A stretch of DNA of 5,147 nucleotides from contig JAITDR010000022.1 of NCBI GenBank assembly GCA_031282465.1, positions 1-5,147 of the forward strand. Reading direction: 5' to 3'. Positions 1 through 5,147 of this stretch are shown piece after piece (the stretch's first letter is position 1; each line of letters begins with the position of its first letter). The DNA is from Desulfovibrio sp. (GTDB taxonomy: Bacteria > Desulfobacterota > Desulfovibrionia > Desulfovibrionales > Desulfovibrionaceae). A program made the translations under genes and the position numbers. Below the pieces are notes generated by a model. It did no database searches. It saw only the letters and a list, made by a program, of their open reading frames with translations, and was not told where the DNA came from.

Positions 1-3
1 GTT

Positions 4-636
4 ATGCGTTACATCGCGTGTCTTGCAGCCTGTTTTTTTCTGTCCGCCTCCCTGAACGCGGCGGCTGCGGACATCAAAATAGCCGTTTTCAACCTGCAAA
101 AAACCGCCGCTGAGTGCGACGCCCTGCAGGAGGCCAGGACGGCCCTGGACGGCAAGTTCGGCGAACAAAAAAACGCTCTGGAAAAAGATCGTCTGCGTCT
201 GGAAAAGAAAGCATCCGACTTCCAGAGCAAAAAACCCACGGTCAAGCAACAGGAGGATTTCGCCAAGGAACAGCGTGAATACGGCGAAAGAGCCCAGGCT
301 TTCATGCGGTTGCTGCAGGCGGACGAGCAACGCGTCCGCCGGGACATCGACGAAGTCATCAGCCGGGCGGCAAAAAATCTGGCCGAGGCCAAAGGCTATA
401 CCGTGATCATGGACATAGCCGACATCGTCTACTATGACCCCGCCTTGGACATTACCGACGACATGCTGGCGGAAAGCAATGCCGTATTCAAAAAAATCAA
501 GGATGACCTGCTGAAAAGCGGCCCGCCGCAAAACGCCGCCCCGCCTGCCCGCAACGCGACGGTCCCTGCCGCACCGCAGCGCGGCGCTGCCGGAGGTAAT
601 GCCGCCAATCCGCAGCAACAGTCTCAAGGCCGTTGA
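4..636 (+). CDS. skp: Skp/OmpH-family periplasmic outer-membrane-protein chaperone
   Basis: This is a predicted periplasmic holdase chaperone that binds unfolded outer-membrane proteins after Sec export and hands them to the BAM complex. The 210-residue protein opens with a signal peptide of about 22 residues (Arg2, a hydrophobic core, then a small-residue AAA-AD cleavage site). Next comes the family's opening strand ([10 protein letters not shown], residues 24-33), a long charged helical region (about 38-130) matching the coiled-coil arms of Skp, and a closing strand ([16 protein letters not shown], 131-146). Residues 172-210 form a Pro/Ala/Gln/Asn-rich tail, which makes the protein longer than E. 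coli Skp (about 160 residues). The ATG at 4 gives a good signal peptide, but its ribosome site lies outside the window and the frame is open to the left edge, so an earlier start cannot be excluded. Its position just before lpxD is the common arrangement and supports the call. Confidence 0.88.
   Translation: MRYIACLAACFFLSASLNAAAADIKIAVFNLQKTAAECDALQEARTALDGKFGEQKNALEKDRLRLEKKASDFQSKKPTVKQQEDFAKEQREYGERAQAFMRLLQADEQRVRRDIDEVISRAAKNLAEAKGYTVIMDIADIVYYDPALDITDDMLAESNAVFKKIKDDLLKSGPPQNAAPPARNATVPAAPQRGAAGGNAANPQQQSQGR
592..597 (+). promoter_or_regulatory. Shine-Dalgarno-like GGAGGT inside the end of skp
   Basis: A near-perfect GGAGGT lies only one base before an in-frame ATG at 599, too close for normal initiation there. 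It is 55 bases before the ATG at 653 preferred for lpxD, too far to serve that start directly. It may be chance, or it may help hold ribosomes at the skp/lpxD junction. It is recorded because it is the only strong motif near the disputed lpxD start. Confidence 0.3.
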
Positions 637-652
637 CCCAAGTACGCCCGAC

Positions 653-1744
653 ATGAGCATGCGCCTATCGGAACTCGCCTCGGCCTTCGGCCTCACCCTG
701 GTCGGCGAAGACCGTGAATTCACCGGGCTGAACACTTTGGAAGACGCTTCGGAAACGGAGGTCAGCTTTCTGGCCAATCCCCGTTACAGGCATCTTTTGG
801 GTGCAACCCGCGCCTGTGCCGTCATTGTGGCGCAGGAATACGCCGCCGAAGCAGGCTGTGCATTGGTCAGCGCAACGCCCTATCATGACTTCGCCCGCGT
901 TGCTTCACTGTTCACGCGCAGGGAGAGCGGTTTTACGGGCATAAGCCCGGCTGCCGTCATTCATCCCGAAGCCCGTCTCGGCGCAGGCTGCACGGTATAC
1001 CCCCATGCCTACATCGGCGCGCGCTCCCGCATCGGCGCCGGCTGCGAAATCTTTCCCGGCGCGTATGTGGGCGAAGATTGCGGCATCGGCGACGGCTGTG
1101 TGCTGTATCCCAACGCGGTGGTTTTGTCCGGCACGGAAATGGGAGAACGGTGCGTGCTTCGCCCCGGCGCGGTCATCGGCTCGGACGGTTTCGGTTTTGT
1201 GCGTGCAGGGGAAAAAATGCAGACTATCCCCCAGATCGGCGCCGTGCGTCTGGCGGACGGCGTCGACGTAGGCGCGAACTCCTGCGTAGACCGAGCCACG
1301 CTCGGGGCAACAAGCATAGGCGCGGACAGCAAACTGGACAACCTTGTACAGATCGGCCACAATGTGCGCATCGGTGAACAATGTCTCCTCATCTCCCAGG
1401 TGGGCATTGCGGGCAGCGTCAAGGTCGGCGACCGCGTGACCGTGGCCGGTCAGGCGGGCATCGCCGGGCATATACATATCGGCGACGACGTGACCATCGG
1501 GCCGCAGTCCGGAGTGCCCTCCGATATTCCCGCCGGCGCCAGAGGCGGAGGATCGCCTTTTATGGACCGCGGCACCTTTATGCGCGTCATCTCCCTGTTG
1601 CCCCGGTTGCCGGAACTGCACAGGCAGGTGCGGCGTTTGGAAAAAGAACTGGCCGACGTCAAACGGCTGTTGCAGGACGCGACAGGGCGTTGCCCGGAGC
1701 GGACTGAGGGGGTTGCGGGGGGCAAAGTCCCCCGGACGGATTGA
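653..1744 (+). CDS. lpxD: UDP-3-O-(3-hydroxyacyl)glucosamine N-acyltransferase (LpxD)
   Basis: LpxD transfers a 3-hydroxyacyl chain from ACP to the 2-amine of UDP-3-O-acylglucosamine, the third step of lipid A synthesis, in the cytoplasm as a trimer. With the start at 653 the protein has 363 residues. The N-terminal uridine-binding domain (1 to about 98) has the SFLANPRY segment (38-45). A left-handed beta-helix of hexapeptide repeats follows (about 99-300), with DRATLG (213-218), QIGHN (233-237; catalytic-type His236) and GHIHIG (272-277; His273). A charged C-terminal helix runs from about 318 to 342. His236 and His273 match E. coli His239 and His276 with the same offset of 3. This supports ATG 653 (MSMRLSELA), although it lacks a clear ribosome site. 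ATG 599 would add 18 residues with no family counterpart and overlap skp by 38 bases; ATG 659 is also possible. Residues 343-363 are encoded by a repeat and are probably not part of the ancestral enzyme. Confidence 0.93.
   Translation: MSMRLSELASAFGLTLVGEDREFTGLNTLEDASETEVSFLANPRYRHLLGATRACAVIVAQEYAAEAGCALVSATPYHDFARVASLFTRRESGFTGISPAAVIHPEARLGAGCTVYPHAYIGARSRIGAGCEIFPGAYVGEDCGIGDGCVLYPNAVVLSGTEMGERCVLRPGAVIGSDGFGFVRAGEKMQTIPQIGAVRLADGVDVGANSCVDRATLGATSIGADSKLDNLVQIGHNVRIGEQCLLISQVGIAGSVKVGDRVTVAGQAGIAGHIHIGDDVTIGPQSGVPSDIPAGARGGGSPFMDRGTFMRVISLLPRLPELHRQVRRLEKELADVKRLLQDATGRCPERTEGVAGGKVPRTD
1679..1735 (+). repeat. Repeat copy 1, within the 3' end of lpxD
   Basis: The first 32 bases (1679-1710) match copy 2 (1750-1781) at 30 of 32 positions. 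Beyond that the two copies keep the same plan: a G-run (1717-1722), a six-base spacer caaagt, and a C-run (1729-1733), which can fold into a short GC hairpin. The copy is read in frame as the tail of LpxD, and the stop codon at 1742-1744 falls between the two copies. It looks like a small intergenic repeat unit rather than coding sequence under selection. The element family is not identified. Confidence 0.75.
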
Positions 1745-1749
1745 AAGGC

Positions 1750-1803
1750 GCGACAGGGCGTCGCCCGGAGCGGATTGAGGGCCCATTAGGGGCACGTTCC
1801 CGG
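1750..1803 (+). repeat. Repeat copy 2, in the lpxD-fabZ gap
   Basis: This copy repeats 1679-1735 in direct orientation with a start-to-start distance of 71 bases. The first 32 bases differ at only two positions, both C/T exchanges. The second half is more diverged and shorter, but has the matching layout of gggg (1789-1792), spacer cacgtt, and ccc (1799-1801). It fills about half of the 105-base gap between lpxD and fabZ and ends about 40 bases before the fabZ ribosome site. There is no transposase, and no target duplication is evident. Confidence 0.72.
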
Positions 1804-1849
1804 CAGCACGCAAGCACAAGACCGGCGTCGATGCCGGCAAAGAGGACGC

Positions 1850-2335
1850 ATGACGGAAAGCGCAAGCCCGGACGCCGCCTGCGGCGCCCTAGCCATCAAC
1901 GATATTATGAAGTTTCTTCCACACCGCTATCCTTTCCTGATGGTGGACAGGGTCGTGAGCATGACATACCCGCACAAGGTGTCGGCCTACAAGAACGTCA
2001 GCATCAACGAGCCGTTTTTTCAGGGACATTTTCCAGGGCTGCCGCTTATGCCCGGCGTGCTGATTGTCGAAGCGCTGGCTCAGGCGGGGGCTCTTCTGAT
2101 TCTGCACGGATTGCAGGCGGATGCCCGCAGAGACAGTGTCTTTCTGTTTGCGGGCATTGAAGGAGTACGCTTCAGAAAGCCGGTGATCCCCGGTGACCGC
2201 CTGGATCTCGAATGTGAATTGCTGAAACAAAAAATGCGACTCTGGAAAATGAGAGGCATTGCCTCGGTGGGCGGGATTCCGGCTGCCGAAGCCGTGCTTA
2301 CGGCCGCCGTCATGCCGCGGGGGGAGACGGCGTGA
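1850..2335 (+). CDS. fabZ: 3-hydroxyacyl-[acyl-carrier-protein] dehydratase FabZ
   Basis: FabZ removes water from (3R)-hydroxyacyl-ACP to give trans-2-enoyl-ACP in type II fatty-acid elongation. It thereby draws on the same 3-hydroxyacyl-ACP pool that LpxA and LpxD need. The 161-residue protein is a single hot-dog-fold domain. It has the family's LPHRYPFLMVDRV stretch (23-35), the catalytic histidine in FFQGHFPG (His60) and the catalytic glutamate in GVLIVEALAQ (Glu74), which correspond to E. coli His54 and Glu68. The extra N-terminal residues (about 1-15) are variable in this family. The ATG at 1850 has a purine-rich AGAGGA at 1841-1846 with short spacing. The stop overlaps the lpxA start in a GTGA, so translation of the two is probably coupled. 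FabA is unlikely because the size and the HRYPFL motif are FabZ-like. Confidence 0.95.
   Translation: MTESASPDAACGALAINDIMKFLPHRYPFLMVDRVVSMTYPHKVSAYKNVSINEPFFQGHFPGLPLMPGVLIVEALAQAGALLILHGLQADARRDSVFLFAGIEGVRFRKPVIPGDRLDLECELLKQKMRLWKMRGIASVGGIPAAEAVLTAAVMPRGETA
2321..2326 (+). promoter_or_regulatory. Ribosome binding site for lpxA
   Basis: GGGGAG lies five bases before the GTG at 2332, inside the last codons of fabZ. It supports the GTG start and the four-base overlap with fabZ. Confidence 0.6.
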
Positions 2336-3141
2336 GCGCCGCGATCCATCCCTCGGCTTTTGTCTCGGATACGGCGGAAATCGGGGAACGGGTCGTCATC
2401 GGTCCCAGTGCCGTTGTCGAAGACGATGTGCGCATCGGCAACGACTGCGAAATCCGGGCCTTTGCCTCCGTGGGCAGGCATACGCGCATGGGCAGCGGCA
2501 ACATCGTGCATTCATATGCGTTTGTCGGCGGAATCCCGCAGGATCTCAAATTCAAGGGCGAGGTATCGTACCTGGAAATCGGGGACAACAACAACTTCCG
2601 CGAGTTCTGCACCGTTCACAGGGGCACGGACGGGGGCGGCGGAGTAACGCGCATCGGCAGCAACAACCTGATTATGGCATACTGTCATGTGGCGCATGAC
2701 TGCATTTTGGGCGACAATATCGTCATGTCCAACAACGCCACGCTGGCCGGGCATGTCCGGATTGCGGATCATGCCGTTCTGGGCGGGCTGTCGGCCGTGC
2801 ATCAGTTTTCGCGCCTGGGCAGACATTCCTTTGTAGGCGGCATGACGGGTATAGCTCAGGACCTGCCTCCGTACATGACGGCCGTGGGTGTGCGCGGCGG
2901 CATACAGGGGCCGAATCTGGTCGGCCTGCGCCGTATGCGGCCGGCTCCTGCGGTGATTACGGCCGTGCGCTCGGCCTTCCGCCTTATCTGGCTTTCCGGC
3001 ATGCCGCGCCGGGAAGCTCTGGAGCAAGCAACGGCGGAATTTGCGGAAGTTATTGAAGTCATGGAAATTATTACTTTTATTCGTGAAAGTGAGCGCGGAG
3101 TACTCCATGCCGTGCGCGCGGCGGAAGCGCGCGATGCCTAA
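2332..3141 (+). CDS. lpxA: UDP-N-acetylglucosamine O-acyltransferase (LpxA)
   Basis: LpxA catalyses the first step of lipid A synthesis, moving a (3R)-hydroxyacyl group from ACP to the 3-OH of UDP-GlcNAc; it works as a cytoplasmic trimer. The 269-residue protein has the usual family length. Residues 1 to about 187 are hexapeptide-repeat beta-helix (IHPSAFVSDTAEIGERVVIG at the start). The IPQDLKFKGE loop (68-77) holds Asp71 and Lys73. The catalytic histidine is His122 in CHVAHDCILG, matching E. coli His125. NNATLAGHV (134-142) and AVHQF (155-159) follow. The tail from about 195 is the alpha-helical ACP-binding domain. Gly170, in SFVGGM, falls on the E. coli Gly173 chain-length position. Translation starts at a GTG overlapping the fabZ stop. 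The AHDC and HQF signatures separate it from LpxD. Confidence 0.96.
   Translation: MSAAIHPSAFVSDTAEIGERVVIGPSAVVEDDVRIGNDCEIRAFASVGRHTRMGSGNIVHSYAFVGGIPQDLKFKGEVSYLEIGDNNNFREFCTVHRGTDGGGGVTRIGSNNLIMAYCHVAHDCILGDNIVMSNNATLAGHVRIADHAVLGGLSAVHQFSRLGRHSFVGGMTGIAQDLPPYMTAVGVRGGIQGPNLVGLRRMRPAPAVITAVRSAFRLIWLSGMPRREALEQATAEFAEVIEVMEIITFIRESERGVLHAVRAAEARDA
3123..3127 (+). promoter_or_regulatory. Ribosome binding site for lpxI
   Basis: GGAAG sits six bases before ATG 3134. It selects this start over the longer in-frame opening at 3041, which would bury over 90 bases in lpxA and add an N-terminus that LpxI proteins do not have. Confidence 0.55.
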
Positions 3142-3961
3142 TGCGCCGGCCGTTGCGGACGCGGAAGAGCGCATCGGGATCATTGCCGGTTCCGGACAGT
3201 TTCCGTTCTTGGTCGCGCGAGGCGCCGCGGAGCGCGGGCTCGGCGTCGTCATCTGCGGGATCGCCGGCAACGCGGACCCTGCTCTGGCCGAGTTCACCGA
3301 AGATTTCGTCATGCTGCCCGTCGGGCAGTTGAACAAGCTCATCAAGTTTTTCAAGAGCCGCAAGGTCGGTCGCCTGTGCATGGCAGGGGCCGTAAGCAAG
3401 GTCAAGGCGCTGGACATCAGGCCGGACTTTCGCGCTGCCGGTCTGATTATCAAATTGGCGGGCAAGGGAGACGACGCCCTGCTCCGCGCCGTGGCCGATA
3501 TCCTGCAGGGTGAAGGGTTCAACGTGGTGCGCCCGGACGATCTGGTGCCGGGACTGCGCTGCTCTCCCGGCGTACTCGGCAAAATTCAGCCCGATGCATA
3601 CACCCGCAAGGACATGGAATTCGGAATCACAATCGCCGAAAACATCGGCGCTATGGACATCGGACAATGTGTGGCAGTGCGCCGGGGCATCGTTGTGGCG
3701 GTTGAGGCCGTTGAAGGCACGGACGCGGCGCTGATTCGGGGCGGTGAGCTGGGAGGAGCGGGCTGCACGGCGGTCAAGGTGTTGAAGCCCGGACAGGACA
3801 AACGTATGGATTTGCCCTCCGTAGGCGCGGGCACACTTGAGATAATGGCTCGTTACAGGTACGCTTGTCTTGCCTTTGATGCGCGGGGGACGCTGTTTTT
3901 CGACCGTGAGGCGGCCCTCGCCGAGGCAGATGCGGCCGGCATCGCCGTCGTCGCGTTCTGA
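3134..3961 (+). CDS. lpxI: UDP-2,3-diacylglucosamine pyrophosphatase LpxI (DUF1009 family)
   Basis: LpxI hydrolyses UDP-2,3-diacylglucosamine to lipid X (2,3-diacylglucosamine 1-phosphate) and UMP. It replaces the unrelated LpxH in many alphaproteobacteria and deltaproteobacteria. The 275-residue product is close to the usual family length. It begins with the family's IGIIAGSGQFP (14-24) and continues with VGRLCMAGAVSK (78-89), KGDDALLR (111-118), EGFNVVRPDDLVPGL (127-141), GQCVAVRRGIVVAVEAVEGTDAAL (177-200, in two parts around the central RRG) and DLPSVGAGTLE (226-236). Asp226 aligns by position and context with Caulobacter LpxI Asp225, whose loss abolishes activity. The ATG at 3134 overlaps the end of lpxA by eight bases, so coupled translation is likely. 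Being next to lpxA, fabZ and lpxD confirms its lipid A role. No lpxB follows. Confidence 0.92.
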   Translation: MPNAPAVADAEERIGIIAGSGQFPFLVARGAAERGLGVVICGIAGNADPALAEFTEDFVMLPVGQLNKLIKFFKSRKVGRLCMAGAVSKVKALDIRPDFRAAGLIIKLAGKGDDALLRAVADILQGEGFNVVRPDDLVPGLRCSPGVLGKIQPDAYTRKDMEFGITIAENIGAMDIGQCVAVRRGIVVAVEAVEGTDAALIRGGELGGAGCTAVKVLKPGQDKRMDLPSVGAGTLEIMARYRYACLAFDARGTLFFDREAALAEADAAGIAVVAF

Positions 3962-4030
3962 AGCCGGTAATTTTTTGATAAAGCAAATGCCGGCGAACCG
4001 GACAGAGCGGCACAACAGGAGCGGACAAGC
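3962..4030 (+). other. Short gap between lpxI and the sensor kinase gene
   Basis: These 69 bases hold a T6 run (3971-3976) nine bases after the lpxI stop, and the ribosome site for the next gene. A weak ccggc/gccgg pairing (3936-3940 with 3963-3967) precedes the T-run but has a 22-base loop. I see no convincing promoter or strong terminator, so whether the operon ends here is unresolved. Confidence 0.5.
4017..4021 (+). promoter_or_regulatory. Ribosome binding site for the sensor kinase
   Basis: AGGAG lies nine bases before the GTG at 4031. It is the main reason for preferring that start to the ATG at 4133, which has only a poorly spaced AGG before it. Confidence 0.5.
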
Positions 4031-5147
4031 GTGAAACGCAAAGATCTCCCTACCCCCCGACGCCGCAGCAGCAATGCGGACGGCGTCTGCATCACGCCGC
4101 ATGCAGACGGAAGAAGCCGCGCGCGGCAGGTAATGCGCTTTTTCATTGCCGCCCTGCTGCTGCCCCTTCTGTCTGCCGGGGCCGTTACGCAGAGTTCCGT
4201 CCTGATCCTGACGGAAGCCGAAAATGAATTCATCCGCAAACACCCTGTTATCCGCGTAGGCATCGATCCGAACTTCGCCCCCTTTGAATTCTTGGACAGT
4301 CGGGGTGATTACACCGGCATCGCACCGGACTACCTGGCCTTGATCCGTGAAAAAACCGGCCTCCGCTTCGTGCCTGCCGTGGATGTTCCCTACGCCGAGG
4401 CGCAGGAAAAAGTGACGACCGGTGAACTCGACCTGCTTCCCACCTTGGGCTGGACTGCCGAACGGGAAAAGAAATTCCTGCTCACACGGCGTTACTATGA
4501 ATACAAGCTGGCTCTGGTGGTGAGGGAAGACAGCCCCGTCAAAAGCGTCGACGATTTTCGCGGACAACCCGTCGCGGTGCAGGGGAACACCTCCAACGCG
4601 CAATTTGCCTTTTCCACCCTTCAGGCCGGCCTCAGTCTGTATGCGTCGGAGGAGGAGGCGCTCCTGGCGGTTGCGGACGGCAGGGAGACAGCCATGCTCG
4701 GCTATCTGCCTACCGTTTTGTACGCAATCCGGAATCTGGGCTTGTCCAACCTGAACTACATCACCTTTGCCTCGGACAACAACAACGGTTTCTGTATGGG
4801 CGTGCGGACCGACTTGCCGGAGTTGCGCGACATTCTGGACAAGGCGCTTACGGCGATCTCACCGTCCGAAAAAGCCGCTGTACAGAGCCGCTGGATCCGC
4901 GTGGGCGACGTCGACGATGCAGGCGCAAGACGGCGGATTCGGTATCTTGCGGGAGCATCCGCCGCCCTCCTGCTTGCCATGGCTACTTTTATCATACTGA
5001 AAATTTACAGCCACAGAAAAAAAATTGCACTGCACAGGCAGAATGAAAGCATGCTGCAGGAGATGGTCCGGCAACGCACCGAAGACTTGCAAAACCAAAC
5101 ACGGCTGGCAGTGGAAGCTTCCCGTGCCAAAAGCTCCTTCCTGGCCA
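4031..5147 (+). CDS. Transporter-like sensor histidine kinase with periplasmic SBP_bac_3 domain, 3' end outside the window
   Basis: The frame is open from the GTG at 4031 to the right edge (372 codons, no stop). An Arg-rich cytoplasmic lead (1-34) precedes a hydrophobic signal/anchor (MRFFIAALLLPLLSAG, 35-50). Residues about 72-292 form a periplasmic solute-binding domain (SBP_bac_3 type) with HPVIRVGIDPNFAPFEF, GIAPDYLALI and GELDLLPTLGWTAER. A second hydrophobic helix (about 305-326) is followed by a charged, coiled-coil-like linker (about 329-366). The visible end, AKSSFLA, is the usual lead-in to a HisKA H-box, so the phospho-accepting His should lie just past the edge. This is the architecture of BvgS/EvgS-like kinases, which sense a small periplasmic ligand and signal inward. 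A GGDEF or other output domain cannot be fully excluded, but the AKSSFLA motif favours a histidine kinase. The ligand is unknown. ATG 4133 is an alternative start. Confidence 0.85.
   Translation, partial: MKRKDLPTPRRRSSNADGVCITPHADGRSRARQVMRFFIAALLLPLLSAGAVTQSSVLILTEAENEFIRKHPVIRVGIDPNFAPFEFLDSRGDYTGIAPDYLALIREKTGLRFVPAVDVPYAEAQEKVTTGELDLLPTLGWTAEREKKFLLTRRYYEYKLALVVREDSPVKSVDDFRGQPVAVQGNTSNAQFAFSTLQAGLSLYASEEEALLAVADGRETAMLGYLPTVLYAIRNLGLSNLNYITFASDNNNGFCMGVRTDLPELRDILDKALTAISPSEKAAVQSRWIRVGDVDDAGARRRIRYLAGASAALLLAMATFIILKIYSHRKKIALHRQNESMLQEMVRQRTEDLQNQTRLAVEASRAKSSFLA

Noticed and set aside
4..40. Lipobox-like LAAC (residues 7-10) in the Skp signal peptide
   Set aside because: The hydrophobic stretch before Cys10 is too short for a lipoprotein signal if translation starts at 4, and a normal signal peptidase I site (AAA-AD) follows. 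It would deserve review only if the gene starts further left.
905..1840. Minus-strand open frame of 311 codons opposite lpxD
   Set aside because: It mirrors the hexapeptide-repeat codons of lpxD and the translation is Ala/Gly/His-rich with no recognisable domain.
1741..2160. Plus-strand 139-codon frame starting at TTG after lpxD
   Set aside because: It runs out of frame through repeat copy 2 and most of fabZ, which is the clear gene; the translation is Arg/Pro-rich and family-less.
2512..3582. Minus-strand 356-codon frame opposite lpxA and lpxI
   Set aside because: Shadow of two confidently identified genes, with no motif of its own.
3936..3976. Possible intrinsic terminator after lpxI (ccggc/gccgg plus T6)
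   Set aside because: The stem is only five base pairs, plus a possible G-T pair, with a 22-base loop, and half of it is inside lpxI. The T6 run alone is not enough.
3987..3992. ATG at 3987 as a start for the sensor kinase
   Set aside because: It is not in the kinase frame.
3975..4003. TTGATA at 3975-3980 as a -35 box for the sensor kinase
   Set aside because: No -10-like hexamer is found at a suitable distance; the bases about 17 further on are GC-rich.
3077..4603. Long open frame on the minus strand (508 codons) across lpxI and the sensor kinase
   Set aside because: It lies antisense to two well-recognised genes, its protein shows no family motif, and such antisense openings are common in GC-rich coding DNA.

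Overview
The window reads as an ordinary chromosomal segment of a Gram-negative bacterium. It carries a compact plus-strand cluster for the outer membrane and lipid A, followed by the start of a membrane sensor kinase. The composition is moderately GC-rich. The order skp - lpxD - fabZ - lpxA - lpxI, with LpxI rather than LpxH as the UDP-diacylglucosamine hydrolase, fits a Desulfovibrio-like organism (Desulfobacterota). That assignment is an inference from gene order and overall character, not from a marker gene.

Layout. Bases 4-636 encode a Skp/OmpH-type periplasmic chaperone with a signal peptide and an unusual low-complexity C-terminal tail. Bases 653-1744 encode LpxD, whose last ~21 residues are written in a repeat sequence. 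A second copy of that repeat lies in the 105-base lpxD-fabZ gap. Bases 1850-2335 encode FabZ, 2332-3141 LpxA and 3134-3961 LpxI. FabZ/LpxA and LpxA/LpxI overlap by 4 and 8 bases. After a 69-base gap, a GTG-started gene (4031 to beyond the right edge) encodes a signal/anchor segment, a periplasmic SBP_bac_3-type sensor domain, a transmembrane helix and the start of a histidine-kinase dimerisation region. It is cut off just before the expected H-box.

How the genes work together. FabZ dehydrates 3-hydroxyacyl-ACP, so it competes with LpxA and LpxD, which use 3-hydroxyacyl-ACP as acyl donor. LpxA puts the first acyl chain on UDP-GlcNAc. LpxD adds the N-linked chain after LpxC (not in the window) has deacetylated the sugar. 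LpxI cleaves UDP-2,3-diacylglucosamine to lipid X. Skp carries outer-membrane proteins across the periplasm. lpxB, the usual partner for the next step, is not seen; the sensor kinase follows instead and is probably a separate unit.

I found no undescribed multi-gene system here. The points most worth a second look are the two-copy repeat that supplies the LpxD C-terminus, the glycine residues at the acyl-chain 'ruler' positions of LpxA and LpxD, the Skp tail, and the altered ligand pocket of the sensor domain. No tRNA, rRNA, CRISPR array or insertion sequence was seen, and no stretch over 300 bases lacks a gene.
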